Below are positions 29,878 to 39,299 of a stretch of 64,000 nucleotides of DNA, in pieces (position 1 is the stretch's first letter; the number at the start of each line of letters is the position of its first letter). The notes under the pieces are model-generated. The model was given only the letters and a program-made list of their open reading frames with translations, was not told the origin of the DNA and made no database searches. The translations under genes and the position numbers were made by a program. This DNA comes from Pantoea cypripedii (GTDB taxonomy: Bacteria > Pseudomonadota > Gammaproteobacteria > Enterobacterales > Enterobacteriaceae): positions 124,001 through 188,000 of the forward strand of contig NZ_MLJI01000001.1 in NCBI RefSeq assembly GCF_002095535.1, read 5' to 3'.

Positions 29878-30501
29878 ATGTTGATGTTATTCGCTACCGT
29901 CGCGCTGGTGCACCTGGTGGCGTTGATGAGCCCCGGCCCGGACTTTTTCTTTGTTTCGCAGACCGCCGCCAGCCGTTCGCGTAAAGAAGCAATGATGGGT
30001 GTGCTGGGGATTACGCTGGGTGTGATGGTGTGGGCCGGTGTGGCGTTGATGGGTCTGCATCTGATCATGGAAAAAATGGCGTGGCTGCATCAGATCATTA
30101 TGGTCGGCGGCGGCTTGTATCTGCTGTGGATGGGCTGGCAGTTGATGCGCTCGGCGCGTCAGCGTCATAAGCAACCCCAGGTTGATGCACCGGTGGTTGA
30201 GTTGCCAAAAAGGGGCATGAGCTTCCTGAAAGGTTTGTTGACCAACCTCTCCAACCCCAAAGCGATTATCTACTTTGGCAGCGTGTTCTCGCTGTTTGTG
30301 GGCAATGATGTGGGGGCACTGGAGCGTTGGGGATTATTCCTGCTGATTCTGGTGGAAACCTTTGCCTGGTTTACCGTGGTAGCGGCGATTTTTGCCCTGC
30401 CGTGGATGCGCGATAAATATCAGCGCATGGCGAAGTGGGTAGATGGTATGGCAGGTGTGTTGTTCGCCGGTTTCGGTATCCATTTAATCATTTCCCGATA
30501 A
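29878..30501 (+). CDS. rhtC: Threonine exporter RhtC (LysE family)
   Basis: Inner-membrane amino-acid exporter of 207 residues with about six helices. The LysE start motif VALMSPGPDFFFVSQTA is present, along with the second-half signature FLKGLLTNLSNPKAIIYFGSVF. An AAAGG ribosome site precedes the ATG. In the pair with convergent rhtB, this is the threonine-preferring member by similarity. Confidence 0.94.
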   Translation: MLMLFATVALVHLVALMSPGPDFFFVSQTAASRSRKEAMMGVLGITLGVMVWAGVALMGLHLIMEKMAWLHQIIMVGGGLYLLWMGWQLMRSARQRHKQPQVDAPVVELPKRGMSFLKGLLTNLSNPKAIIYFGSVFSLFVGNDVGALERWGLFLLILVETFAWFTVVAAIFALPWMRDKYQRMAKWVDGMAGVLFAGFGIHLIISR

Positions 30502-30513
30502 ACCTGGTTTACT

Positions 30514-30601
30514 TGCCATTTTGGCACCGGGCAGTGCTCGCCCTCCTCACGTACTACGTGTACGCTCCGGGGGCTGTGCGCTGGCCGGCACCAAACTGGC
30601 T
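30514..30601. repeat. Large imperfect palindrome between rhtC and rhtB
   Basis: The 88-base intergenic element has a central perfect 13-base palindrome (CACGTACTACGTG, 30548-30560) and outer arms at 30515-30530 and 30585-30600 that pair in 13 of 16 positions. It sits between convergent genes and may end transcription from both, or be one copy of a dispersed extragenic palindrome. There is no coding frame that I can support. Confidence 0.6.
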
Positions 30602-30634
30602 GCGACACCGACGGTTTCATGTTGGTGTTGTTTC

Positions 30635-31258
30635 TTAAGCGATACGGCGTGCGCTGGCTAACAATGCACCTACCGCCATAAACAATCCGCCGAAGGTGCG
30701 GTTCATCGCCTTCATCTGTTTCGGGCCTTTAATCCAGCCAGCAATGCGGGTCGCCAGTGTGGCGTAACCAATCATCACGATAATATCGACCACGACGGTG
30801 GTGACGCCGAGCACCAGATATTGCATCAGCTGCGGCTGGTGCGGCTGAATAAATTGCGGGAACAACGCAGCAAGAAACACGATGCTTTTGGGGTTGGTGA
30901 GGTTAACCAGCACCGCGCGCTTAAACAAACGGCGACGTGGCATCGCTTTGGCGACCGCATTGAGATCCAGCGCGCCACCTGAGCGCCACTGCTGAATACC
31001 GAGCCAGACCAGATAGGCCGCCCCTGCCCATTTCAGGATTTCGAACGCCAGCACCGACTGGGAAAACAGCGCGCCAAGACCTACGCCCACCAGCACGATA
31101 TGCACGGAAAGACCAAGTTGCAGGCCGGAGATCGAGGCGACTGCGCCGCGATAGCCGTGGCTGATACCAGTACTCATGGTATTAATTGCGCCAGAGCCGG
31201 GTGACAGGCTCAGGATTGTTGTGGTTAACAGATAGGTTAACCACCATTCAATGGTCAT
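30635..31258 (-). CDS. rhtB: Homoserine/homoserine lactone exporter RhtB (LysE family)
   Basis: Inner-membrane exporter of 207 residues and about six helices; exports homoserine, homoserine lactone and some threonine in E. coli. Signatures: [13 protein letters not shown] and [24 protein letters not shown] chose the Met at 31258 ([11 protein letters not shown]) because its AGGGA ribosome site is well spaced; an in-frame Met at 31267 sits directly on that motif. Divergent from pldB. Confidence 0.94.
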   Translation of the reverse strand: MTIEWWLTYLLTTTILSLSPGSGAINTMSTGISHGYRGAVASISGLQLGLSVHIVLVGVGLGALFSQSVLAFEILKWAGAAYLVWLGIQQWRSGGALDLNAVAKAMPRRRLFKRAVLVNLTNPKSIVFLAALFPQFIQPHQPQLMQYLVLGVTTVVVDIIVMIGYATLATRIAGWIKGPKQMKAMNRTFGGLFMAVGALLASARRIA

Positions 31259-31362
31259 GTGTGACATTCCCTGAAGTTAGCGAAGTGTGACACAATACGC
31301 CAGAAAATCGCGGCACGCTATGGAGTGGAGGTGCGGCGTTGACGTTTTTTTCAGGGGGGCGG

Positions 31363-32355
31363 ATGCAGCAGATAAAACAGAGTTGGCTCAGGCGTGAAAA
31401 GGCGTTTGCTTCCTTTGCCACCGGTCCGCTGCTCGACTTCTGGCACCGTCGCGAAGAGCGTGAATTTACCGGTGTGGGCAATCTCACCATCCGCTATGTG
31501 CGCTTCACTTCTCCGCAACATCGCCGTGTCATTCTGATCGTTCCCGGACGCATCGAAAGCTATATCAAATACCCGGAACTGGCCTACGACCTGTTCCATT
31601 GTGGCTTCGATGTGGTGATCATCGACCATCGCGGCCAGGGACGTTCCGACCGTTTGCTGGAGGACTCCCACCGCGGCCATGTGGTGGAGTTCACCGATTA
31701 TGTCGATGATTTGGAAACGCTGTACCTGAAAGAGATCGTCAGTGGTCATTACCGGCAACGCTATGCGCTGGCGCACTCAATGGGCGGGGCGATCCTTACG
31801 CTGTTTCTGGCACGTCAGCCACGGGCGTTTCATGCGGTGGCGCTGTCAGCACCGATGTTCGGCATCACCCTGCCGCTGCCACCGTTCCTGGCGCACCGTA
31901 TCCTTGACTGGGCAGAGAAAATGCCTGCCCTGCGTGACGGTTACGCCCTGGGGACCGGGCGCTGGCGCGCGCATCCGTTCGGTATCAACCAACTGACGCA
32001 CAGCCGGGAACGCTATCGCCGCAATTTACGTTTTTATGCCGATGACCCGGCAATTCGCGTCGGTGGCCCGACCTACCATTGGGTGAGGGAAGGGGTGCAG
32101 GCCGGACGCAACATCATCAGCCAGGTGAATAACATCACCACGCCAATGCTGCTGATGCAGGCCAGTGAAGATCGGGTGGTGGATAACCGCTCGCAGGATT
32201 TGTTTTGTGAGGCGATGGCGGCGGCAGGGCATCCCTGCGAAGGCGTCACGCCCTATGTGATTGAGGGTGCGCGACATGAGATCCTGTTTGAAACAGACGC
32301 GATGCGCGCCCAGGCGCTAAACGCCGTGGTCGATTTTTTTGCACGCCACGTTTAA
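31363..32355 (+). CDS. pldB: Lysophospholipase L2
   Basis: Alpha/beta hydrolase of 330 residues that cleaves lysophospholipids on the inner membrane. The oxyanion block VIIDHRGQGRSDRL, the nucleophile elbow LAHSMGGAIL (Ser about 137) and the late Asp (SEDRVVDN) and His (GARHEILFE) are present. The ATG at 31363 has an AGGGGG stretch directly upstream. In E. coli it is 340 residues. Followed by yigL, with which it likely forms an operon. Confidence 0.93.
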   Translation: MQQIKQSWLRREKAFASFATGPLLDFWHRREEREFTGVGNLTIRYVRFTSPQHRRVILIVPGRIESYIKYPELAYDLFHCGFDVVIIDHRGQGRSDRLLEDSHRGHVVEFTDYVDDLETLYLKEIVSGHYRQRYALAHSMGGAILTLFLARQPRAFHAVALSAPMFGITLPLPPFLAHRILDWAEKMPALRDGYALGTGRWRAHPFGINQLTHSRERYRRNLRFYADDPAIRVGGPTYHWVREGVQAGRNIISQVNNITTPMLLMQASEDRVVDNRSQDLFCEAMAAAGHPCEGVTPYVIEGARHEILFETDAMRAQALNAVVDFFARHV

Positions 32356-32386
32356 TTGATTATTGATACCTACAACCGAGGTTTAC

Positions 32387-33187
32387 ATGTACCACATCGT
32401 CGCATCCGACCTGGATGGCACGCTGCTTTCTCCGGACCATCGCCTGACACCTTTTGCCCGCAGTACCTTGCAGGAGCTGGTGGCGCGCGATGTTCATTTC
32501 GTCTTTGCCACCGGTCGTCACTATATCGATGTGGGACAAATGCGCGACAGTCTCGGCATCCCGGCTTATATGATCACCTCCAACGGTGCGCGGGTGCATA
32601 ACGCCGACGGCGAACTGATTTTCAGCCACAATCTGGATGCCGATATCGCGCAGGATTTGTATGGCCTGAAATACCACGATGAGCAGGTGCTGACCCACGT
32701 TTACCGTGATGACGAATGGTTTATCAGCCGCCATCGCCCGGCCGAGCAGGATTATTTCCGCGAGTCGGTGTTTAACTACCAGGTGTATCAGCCCGGCATG
32801 TTGCCGACGGATGGCATCAGCAAAGTTTTCTTTACCTGCGACGAACCAGAGCATCTGATCCCGATGGAACAGGCGATTGAAGCGCGCTGGGGCGATCGGG
32901 TTAACGTCAGTTTCTCGCTGCCGACCTGTCTGGAAGTGATGGCGGGTGGCGTTTCCAAGGGACACGCGCTGGAAGCCGTGGCGAAACAGCTCGGCTATTC
33001 ACTGAAAGAGTGTATCGCCTTTGGTGATGGTATGAACGATGTGGAGATGCTCAGCATGGCGGGCAAGGGCTGCATCATGCGCAATGCGCATCAGCGCCTG
33101 AAAGACACGTTGCCAGCGCTGGAAGTGATTGGCAGCAACGCCGAAGACGCGGTACCACATACGCTGCGTAAGCTGTTTCTGGCGTAA
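32387..33187 (+). CDS. yigL: HAD phosphatase YigL (sugar phosphate / pyridoxal phosphate)
   Basis: Cof-type HAD phosphatase of 266 residues, as long as E. coli YigL. In E. coli and Salmonella it dephosphorylates sugar phosphates and pyridoxal phosphate, and its mRNA is a target of SgrS acting within the pldB-yigL transcript. Motif I SDLDGTLLSPDH (about 7-18), motif II ITSNGARVH, the Lys of GGVSKGHAL and motif IV AFGDGMNDVEML are present. The SgrS-pairing part of pldB was not tested. Confidence 0.93.
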   Translation: MYHIVASDLDGTLLSPDHRLTPFARSTLQELVARDVHFVFATGRHYIDVGQMRDSLGIPAYMITSNGARVHNADGELIFSHNLDADIAQDLYGLKYHDEQVLTHVYRDDEWFISRHRPAEQDYFRESVFNYQVYQPGMLPTDGISKVFFTCDEPEHLIPMEQAIEARWGDRVNVSFSLPTCLEVMAGGVSKGHALEAVAKQLGYSLKECIAFGDGMNDVEMLSMAGKGCIMRNAHQRLKDTLPALEVIGSNAEDAVPHTLRKLFLA

Positions 33188-33200
33188 GTTTATCTGCGAT

Positions 33201-33268
33201 CCGTAGCGGCGCGATTTATCGCGCTATTGCGCACTGTCCTGATTGCGCGATAAATCGCGCCGCTACGG
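33201..33268. repeat. 24-bp perfect inverted repeat downstream of yigL
   Basis: Arms 33201-33224 and 33245-33268 are exact reverse complements (CCGTAGCGGCGCGATTTATC plus GCGC), separated by 20 bases (33225-33244). The pair could form a long RNA hairpin at the 3' end of pldB-yigL. No run of T follows, so it is not a standard terminator. The composition and position suit a dispersed extragenic palindrome (REP/REPIN-like). Confidence 0.75.
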
Positions 33269-33363
33269 CTGCCTGCATTTTGAACGCTTGTAAACCAGAT
33301 AATTCAACCAGACAGCGACAGTTTGTTTACACTAGCGGCACTGTTCATTTTGGGGTCGTTACT

Positions 33364-34230
33364 GTGCCGTTATTGATCGTTACCACCATTCTGTGGGCTT
33401 TTTCCTTTAGTTTTATCGGGGAATATCTGGCGGGTCAGGTGGATTCCTGGTTCTCGGTGCTGATGCGTCTGGCACTGGCAGCCATTGTTTTTCTGCCCTT
33501 CCTGCGCTGGCGTGGTTATCGCGCCTCGACCATCCTGCTGTATATGCTGGTGGGGATGCTGCAATTGGGCATCATGTACCTGCTCAGCTTTGAAGCCTAC
33601 CTCTATCTCAGCGTGACGGAATTCCTGTTATTTACCGTCATGACGCCGCTGTATGTCACCCTGATCTACGATCTGCTCAGCCGCCGACCGCTGCGAATTG
33701 GCTACGCCTTCAGTGCTTTGCTGGCGGTGGTCGGCGCAGCAATTATTCGTTATGACAAAGTCAGCGACCACTTCTGGTTAGGTCTGCTGCTGGTGCAGGC
33801 GGCGAATATCTGTTTTGCAATCGGCATGGTGGGTTACAAGCGTTTGCAGGAGACGCGCCCGATGCCGCAGCACACCGCGTTTTCCTGGTTCTACCTTGGC
33901 GCAGTGATCATTGCGGTGATTGCCTGGAGCCTGTGGGGCAACCCCAACAAGCTGCCAACCACTTCGCTGCAATGGGGCATTCTGGTGTGGCTGGGCGTGG
34001 CCGCGTCCGGGTTGGGCTACTTTATGTGGAACTATGGCGCTACCCAGGTGGATGCAGGCACGCTGGGTATCATGAACAATATGCATGTCCCGGCAGGATT
34101 GCTGGTGAACCTGGCGATCTGGCAGGAAAAACCACACTGGCCGAGCTTTATCGCCGGGGCCATTGTGATCTTCGCTTCACTTTATGTGCATAAACGCTGG
34201 GTGTTGGGAAAAACCGCGACCAGCCATTAA
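33364..34230 (+). CDS. yigM: EamA-family transporter YigM (biotin transporter)
   Basis: Ten-helix inner-membrane protein of 288 residues; E. coli YigM (BioP) imports biotin. The family start (M)PLLIVTTILWAFSFSFIGEYLAG is preserved if translation starts at GTG 33364, which has GGGG eight bases upstream. The block FMWNYGATQVDAGTLGIMNNMHVPAGLLVNLAIW near the C terminus is conserved. An open frame from 33280 is not family-conserved. Its stop overlaps the end of yehS by four bases, tail-to-tail. Confidence 0.9.
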   Translation: MPLLIVTTILWAFSFSFIGEYLAGQVDSWFSVLMRLALAAIVFLPFLRWRGYRASTILLYMLVGMLQLGIMYLLSFEAYLYLSVTEFLLFTVMTPLYVTLIYDLLSRRPLRIGYAFSALLAVVGAAIIRYDKVSDHFWLGLLLVQAANICFAIGMVGYKRLQETRPMPQHTAFSWFYLGAVIIAVIAWSLWGNPNKLPTTSLQWGILVWLGVAASGLGYFMWNYGATQVDAGTLGIMNNMHVPAGLLVNLAIWQEKPHWPSFIAGAIVIFASLYVHKRWVLGKTATSH

Positions 34231-34706
34231 GCCTTTTTGGCAGGGGCCGGGCGCTGTATCAGCGTCAGCCCCTTTAAAAAGTTACGCAGAATCTGGTCAC
34301 CGCATTCGCGGTAATTCTTATGATCCGGATTACGGAAAATTGCGCCGATCTCCGCCTGAGAAACCTTAAAGTTTGCCTTCAGCAAGATCTCGGGAATGTC
34401 CGTGGTTTTCAGGGCAAACGCGATACGTAACTTCTTCAGGAAGATATTATTGTTCATGCGGCGCTCAATCGATGGCGCAGGCGCATCTTCGCTTTTACCG
34501 CGACGATGGAAAATCAAACCGTTAAGGAAATAACCCATCAGCACGTCCGGGCAGGGACGAAAAGCGGCATCATCATCTTTCTTCAGCCACGCCTGCACAT
34601 CTTCCAGCGGCACATCGCAACTCGCCAGGGCGAAAATCTCCACCACTTTGCTGTCGCTTAAATCCAGCATATAGCGCACGCTGCGCAGCACATCGTTATT
34701 GGTCAT
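34227..34706 (-). CDS. yehS: DUF1456 protein YehS
   Basis: A 159-residue protein of two repeated DUF1456 units: NNDVLRSVRYMLDLSD...FLNGLIFHRRGK and NNNIFLKKLRIAFALKTTDI...ILRNFLKGLTL, each with helices followed by a conserved CPD/HKNYRECGD element. Function unknown. In E. coli the homologue lies elsewhere (near mlrA), so this is a lineage-specific position between yigM and metR. AGGAG lies nine bases before the ATG. Confidence 0.88.
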   Translation of the reverse strand: MTNNDVLRSVRYMLDLSDSKVVEIFALASCDVPLEDVQAWLKKDDDAAFRPCPDVLMGYFLNGLIFHRRGKSEDAPAPSIERRMNNNIFLKKLRIAFALKTTDIPEILLKANFKVSQAEIGAIFRNPDHKNYRECGDQILRNFLKGLTLIQRPAPAKKA

Positions 34707-34759
34707 GGTGAAAATCTCCTGGTCACGGGTTGAGGCGGCGCATTATAGAGTAGGCCGTT

Positions 34760-35692
34760 TCAGGAAGACAGCGGTTGTAACGAACCGGGACGCGATGCAT
34801 CGCGCACAAAAGGCAGATGATCACAGGCATGCTGGCGGGCAAAACGTGTGAACGCCTCCAGCACCGGCTGACGCTGCTCACCGTCACGCATTGCCGCGTA
34901 CAAACGGCTCCACAACCCTTCACCCAGCGTTTTGGTCACCACCAATCCCTGATGCTCAAAGCTTTCCACAACCCAATGAGGCAACGCTGCAATCCCCATG
35001 CGTGCTGACACCATCTGGATCATCAGCAACGTATTATCGACGCTCTTCAGCGCCGGGCTGACTCCCGCAGGCTGCAAAAAATGCCGCCAGATATCCAGCC
35101 GCTGACGCTGCACCGGATAAATCAGCAGTACTTCATCCGCCAAATCGTCTGGTGAAATAGTCTCGCGCTGCGCCAGCGGATGATCCGGTGCCAGCACCAG
35201 CCGCACTTCGTAATCAAACATCGGGGAATAGAACAACCCGCTGCGCGGCAAAATATCGGAGGTCAGCACCACATCCAGCTCGCCCTGCTGCAACGCGGGT
35301 TGCGGGTCGAATGTCACGCCGGATTTAAAATCCATCACCACCTGCGGCCAGCTCTGACGGAAATTATTCAGCGCTGGCGTCAGCCACTGAATACAGCTGT
35401 GGCACTCAATGGCGATGCGCAGCGTCGTCTGATGCGGCTCATGGCAAGCCTGCAACGCCTGCTGAATCTGCGGCAGGATCTGCTCAGCCAGCTGCAACAG
35501 GATCTCCCCCTGTGGTGTAAACCGTAGTGGCTGGCTCTTACGCACAAACAGGCGAAAGCCCAGCCGTTGCTCCAGGTCGCTGAACTGATGAGATAACGCC
35601 GATTGCGTTTGATGAAGCTGAGCGGCGGCGGCGGCCAGAGAGCCGGTATGCCGTAACGCTTGCAGCGTCCGCAGGTGTTTGAGTTCGATCAT
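34760..35692 (-). CDS. metR: LysR-type regulator MetR
   Basis: Homocysteine-responsive regulator that activates metE, divergent from it. The 310 residues have an N-terminal winged helix-turn-helix ([35 protein letters not shown]) and a co-inducer domain with [15 protein letters not shown] and [16 protein letters not shown]. The C-terminal tail is shorter than in E. coli (317). Confidence 0.96.
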   Translation of the reverse strand: MIELKHLRTLQALRHTGSLAAAAAQLHQTQSALSHQFSDLEQRLGFRLFVRKSQPLRFTPQGEILLQLAEQILPQIQQALQACHEPHQTTLRIAIECHSCIQWLTPALNNFRQSWPQVVMDFKSGVTFDPQPALQQGELDVVLTSDILPRSGLFYSPMFDYEVRLVLAPDHPLAQRETISPDDLADEVLLIYPVQRQRLDIWRHFLQPAGVSPALKSVDNTLLMIQMVSARMGIAALPHWVVESFEHQGLVVTKTLGEGLWSRLYAAMRDGEQRQPVLEAFTRFARQHACDHLPFVRDASRPGSLQPLSS

Positions 35693-35704
35693 GAGAATCC
35701 TTCA
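35692..35704. promoter_or_regulatory. MetR-type site overlapping metR start
   Basis: TGAGAATCCTTCA differs from the MetR consensus TGAANNTNNTTCA at one defined base. It covers the metR start codon and lies about 130 bases before metE; placement suits autorepression of metR and activation of metE. Confidence 0.5.
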
Positions 35705-35764
35705 CATCGAGATTGAACAATTTGCGCTTGAGGAACATACAGTACCCGCAGAAGATAGCGGTGT

Positions 35765-35788
35765 AAACATCTGGACGGCTAAACATCT
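35765..35788. promoter_or_regulatory. MetJ operator (three tandem met boxes)
   Basis: Three adjacent eight-base units, AAACATCT, GGACGGCT and AAACATCT, each match the met box AGACGTCT in six of eight positions. Tandem boxes allow cooperative binding of MetJ with S-adenosylmethionine. The operator lies between the divergent metR and metE. Confidence 0.8.
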
Positions 35789-35834
35789 GATTGTAACCTA
35801 AGCTGCTCAATAAAGAATACCTGGAGGACATCAA

Positions 35835-38105
35835 ATGACCATTCTGAACCATACACTCGGTTTTCCTCGCGTCGGTCTGCGTCGTGAATTGAAAAAAGCC
35901 CAGGAAAGTTATTGGGCAGGTAACAGCTCTCAGGAAGATTTGCTTGCCGTGGGGCGTGAACTGCGTGCACGTCACTGGCAACAACAGAAAGAGGCGGGCG
36001 TGAACCTGCTGCCGGTGGGCGACTTCGCCTGGTACGATCACGTACTCACCACCAGCCTGTTGCTGGGCAACGTACCGGCCCGCCACCAGAATAAAGACGG
36101 CTCCGTTGACCTCGATACCCTGTTCCGCCTGGGCCGTGGTCGTGCACCGACTGGCGCACCAGCCGCCGCCGCCGAAATGACCAAATGGTTTAACACCAAC
36201 TATCACTACATGGTGCCAGAATTCACCCAGGGTCAGCAGTTCAGACTGACCTGGACCCAGCTGCTGGACGAAGTGGACGAAGCGCTGGCACTCGGCCATA
36301 AAGTCAAACCCGTGCTACTCGGCCCGGTCACTTATCTGTGGCTGGGTAAAGTCAAAGGCGAACAGTTTGATCGCCTTTCGCTGCTGAAAGACATCCTGCC
36401 GGTTTATCAACAGGTGCTGGCTGAACTGAAAAAACGCGATATCGAATGGGTGCAGATTGATGAGCCAGCGCTGGCACTGGAACTGCCGCCGGAATGGCGT
36501 GCCGCGTTCAAACCGGCTTACGACGCGTTGCAGGGCAAAACCAAACTGCTGCTGACCACCTACTTCGACAGTATCGGCCAGAACCTTGATGTGATCAAAG
36601 CGCTGCCAGTGCAGGGGCTGCATGTTGACCTGGTGCACGGCAAAGATGATATCCAGCACATCAACCAGCAACTGCCAGCAGAATGGCTGCTGTCTGTTGG
36701 GGTGATCAACGGTCGTAACGTCTGGCGTGCCGACCTCAGCAACTGGTTCGAACGCCTGCAACCGCTGGTGGGAAAACGCAAGCAGCTGTGGATCGGCTCC
36801 TCCTGCTCGCTGCTGCACAGCCCGATCGACCTGAGCGTGGAAACCCGTCTCGATGACGAAGTGAAAAGCTGGTTTGCTTTTGCCCTGCAAAAATGTGCTG
36901 AACTGTCCCTGCTGAGTCACGCGCTGAACAGCAACGATGCAAAATCCCTTGAAGCCTGGAGTGCGCCAATCCGTGCCCGTGCCCACTCCAGCCGCGTACA
37001 TAACGCCGCTGTGGCGGCGCGTCTGGCAAAAATCCAGGCCAAAGACACCGAACGTAACAGCGCCTACACCGAGCGTGCTCAGGCGCAGCGCAACCGCTTC
37101 CACCTGCCAGCATGGCCGACCACTACCATTGGTTCATTTCCACAGACCACTGAAATCCGCGGCCTGCGTCTCGACTTCAAAAAAGGCAACATTGATGGCG
37201 GTCACTATCGCACCGGTATCGCTGAACACATCAAACAGGCGATTGTGGAACAGGAACGCCTGGGGCTTGACGTGCTGGTACACGGTGAAGCCGAGCGTAA
37301 CGACATGGTTGAATACTTCGGCGAAAACCTCGATGGCTTCGTGTTCACTCAGAATGGCTGGGTACAAAGCTACGGCTCACGCTGCGTAAAACCGCCGGTG
37401 ATTATCGGCGACGTCAGCCGCCCGGCAGCCATCACCGTAGAGTGGGCGAAATATGCCCAGTCGCTGACCGATAAACCGGTCAAAGGCATGCTCACCGGTC
37501 CGGTCACTATCCTGTGCTGGTCGTTCCCGCGTGAAGACGTGACCCGTGAAACCATTGCCAAACAAATTGCGCTGGCGCTGCGTGATGAAGTGGCAGACCT
37601 GGAAAAAGCCGGTATCGGCATCATCCAGATTGATGAACCGGCGTTGCGTGAAGGTCTGCCGCTGCATCAGTCCGACTGGGCGGCCTACCTCACCTGGGCG
37701 GTCGATGCGTTCCGCCTCAACGCGGCGGTGGCGCAGGATGACACCCAGATCCACACCCACATGTGTTATTGCGAGTTCAACGACATCATGGATTCTATCG
37801 CCGCGCTGGATGCGGACGTGATCACCATCGAAACCTCACGTTCCGACATGGACCTGCTGGATGCGTTTAAAGAATTCGCCTACCCGAATGAAATCGGCCC
37901 AGGGGTGTATGACATCCACTCACCGAACGTACCCAGCGTGGCGTGGATGGAAGACCTGCTGCGTAAAGCGGCGCTGAGTATCCCGGAAGAACGTCTGTGG
38001 GTGAACCCGGACTGTGGCCTGAAAACCCGTGGCTGGACGGAAACCCGTCAGGCTCTGGCCAATATGGTGGAAGCGGCGAAAAAACTGCGCGGTGAAACCG
38101 CGTAA
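35835..38105 (+). CDS. metE: Cobalamin-independent methionine synthase
   Basis: Transfers a methyl group from 5-methyltetrahydropteroyl-triglutamate to homocysteine. The 756-residue protein has the two barrel halves of MetE. The zinc site is visible: His and Cys in [10 protein letters not shown] (about 643-645), a Glu in [11 protein letters not shown], and Cys in [12 protein letters not shown] (about 729). GGAGG precedes the ATG. It is controlled by MetR and MetJ sites upstream and ends at a strong terminator. Confidence 0.98.
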   Translation: MTILNHTLGFPRVGLRRELKKAQESYWAGNSSQEDLLAVGRELRARHWQQQKEAGVNLLPVGDFAWYDHVLTTSLLLGNVPARHQNKDGSVDLDTLFRLGRGRAPTGAPAAAAEMTKWFNTNYHYMVPEFTQGQQFRLTWTQLLDEVDEALALGHKVKPVLLGPVTYLWLGKVKGEQFDRLSLLKDILPVYQQVLAELKKRDIEWVQIDEPALALELPPEWRAAFKPAYDALQGKTKLLLTTYFDSIGQNLDVIKALPVQGLHVDLVHGKDDIQHINQQLPAEWLLSVGVINGRNVWRADLSNWFERLQPLVGKRKQLWIGSSCSLLHSPIDLSVETRLDDEVKSWFAFALQKCAELSLLSHALNSNDAKSLEAWSAPIRARAHSSRVHNAAVAARLAKIQAKDTERNSAYTERAQAQRNRFHLPAWPTTTIGSFPQTTEIRGLRLDFKKGNIDGGHYRTGIAEHIKQAIVEQERLGLDVLVHGEAERNDMVEYFGENLDGFVFTQNGWVQSYGSRCVKPPVIIGDVSRPAAITVEWAKYAQSLTDKPVKGMLTGPVTILCWSFPREDVTRETIAKQIALALRDEVADLEKAGIGIIQIDEPALREGLPLHQSDWAAYLTWAVDAFRLNAAVAQDDTQIHTHMCYCEFNDIMDSIAALDADVITIETSRSDMDLLDAFKEFAYPNEIGPGVYDIHSPNVPSVAWMEDLLRKAALSIPEERLWVNPDCGLKTRGWTETRQALANMVEAAKKLRGETA

Positions 38106-38135
38106 TCGTTGGATAAAATGTTGTGTTGATACGTT

Positions 38136-38159
38136 GGGGCGCACAAGCGCCCCCTTTTT
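38136..38159 (+). terminator. Intrinsic terminator of metE
   Basis: GGGGCGC/GCGCCCC with a 4-base loop followed by CTTTTT. It lies just beyond the 3' end of convergent ysgA. Confidence 0.85.
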
Positions 38160-38161
38160 CA

Positions 38162-38998
38162 TTACGCGTCTGGTGCAACGCCATACTGCTTAAACCAGGC
38201 AAGCATCCGCACCCAGCCATCCTGCGCCGATTCCGCGTGATAGCTCGGGCGATAATCAGCGTGGAAGGCATGGCCCGCATCCGGGTAGACCACGATCTCC
38301 GCTTTGGCATTGGCGGCACGCAGCGCCTGGCGCATTTGCTCAACGCTCTCCAGCGGAATCCCTTCATCCTGACCGCCGTACAGGCCCAGCACCGGCGCAT
38401 TTAAATCGACGGCGATATCAATCGGATGCTTTTGCTGCTTCAGCGTCTTGTCGCCAATCAGGCGGCCATACCAGGCAACCGCTGCACGTACCTGCGGATT
38501 GTGCGCCGCGAACAGCCAGCTAATGCGTCCACCCCAGCAGAAACCGGTAATGCCCATACGACGGATATCACCGCCGTTGCGTGCGGCCCAGTTGGCGACG
38601 TGGTCGAGGTCCGACAGCACCTGGGAATCCGGCACCTTACTTACCAGCTCTTTAAACAGGGTCGGGATATCGCTGTAGTCGCTGGGATCGCCTTCACGGA
38701 AATACAGTTCTGGTGCCACCGCCAGATAACCCTCCAGCGCCAGCCGACGACAGACATCACGGATATGCTCATGTACGCCAAAAATCTCCTGCACCACCAA
38801 CACCACTGGCAGTGTGCCTTGATACTCTTTTGGCCGGGCATAATACGCTGGCAGATTTTCCCCCTGGCTGGGGACCGAGGTTTCCCCGGTATGGATCGCC
38901 TCGCTGTGGGTAATAATGGTGGTGCTCGCGGTCGGTTGTACGGCGGGGGCAAAGCCGCCAGTTGCAGATTTTTGTGCCATATTGTCTTCGGTTTTCAT
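38162..38998 (-). CDS. ysgA: Dienelactone hydrolase family protein YsgA
   Basis: A 278-residue alpha/beta hydrolase of the dienelactone hydrolase family; the physiological substrate is unknown. It shows VVLVVQEIFGVHEHIRDVCRRLA, the Cys nucleophile elbow GFCWGGR (about 155), an acidic residue in YGGQDEGIP and His in PDAGHAFHADYR. The start at 38998 has GGAGAG six bases upstream; MAQK six codons later is an alternative. Confidence 0.9.
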   Translation of the reverse strand: MKTEDNMAQKSATGGFAPAVQPTASTTIITHSEAIHTGETSVPSQGENLPAYYARPKEYQGTLPVVLVVQEIFGVHEHIRDVCRRLALEGYLAVAPELYFREGDPSDYSDIPTLFKELVSKVPDSQVLSDLDHVANWAARNGGDIRRMGITGFCWGGRISWLFAAHNPQVRAAVAWYGRLIGDKTLKQQKHPIDIAVDLNAPVLGLYGGQDEGIPLESVEQMRQALRAANAKAEIVVYPDAGHAFHADYRPSYHAESAQDGWVRMLAWFKQYGVAPDA

Positions 38999-39170
38999 TG
39001 TTCTCTCCGTGCTAACAATCGCGCAATCACGTAACTATAGCCTGGCCGCTGTGGCCGGGTGGGTGTAGGGAGCAGAGGGGTTACGCATCAGTTCTTCCTC
39101 TTCTATTAACATTGCCGTTTAAACTTACACAGCACAGCTTGTAGCAATTCAGAATGGCAGACGATTAATG

Positions 39171-39238
39171 TGTGATTTCGATCACGTTATGTTTTCCTGA
39201 TAATGTAACTTTCATTATCGATAGTGAAATTAGTCACA
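39171..39238 (+). promoter_or_regulatory. udp promoter region: two CRP sites with CytR space between
   Basis: TGTGA-TTTCGA-TCACG (39171-39186) and AGTGA-AATTAG-TCACA (39223-39238) have centres 52 bases apart. This equals the spacing of the -93.5 and -41.5 CRP sites of E. coli udp, between which CytR binds; AATGTAAC in the gap resembles a CytR half site. The second site would then place the start near 39272, with TAAAGT (39260-39265) as -10. This accounts for most of the gene-free stretch 38999-39299; I see nothing else in it. Confidence 0.75.
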
Positions 39239-39299
39239 TATTTATCCCGCCTGCTGACGTAAAGTGGCGCGCATATCCCTTATCTACCAGGAGTCTGTT

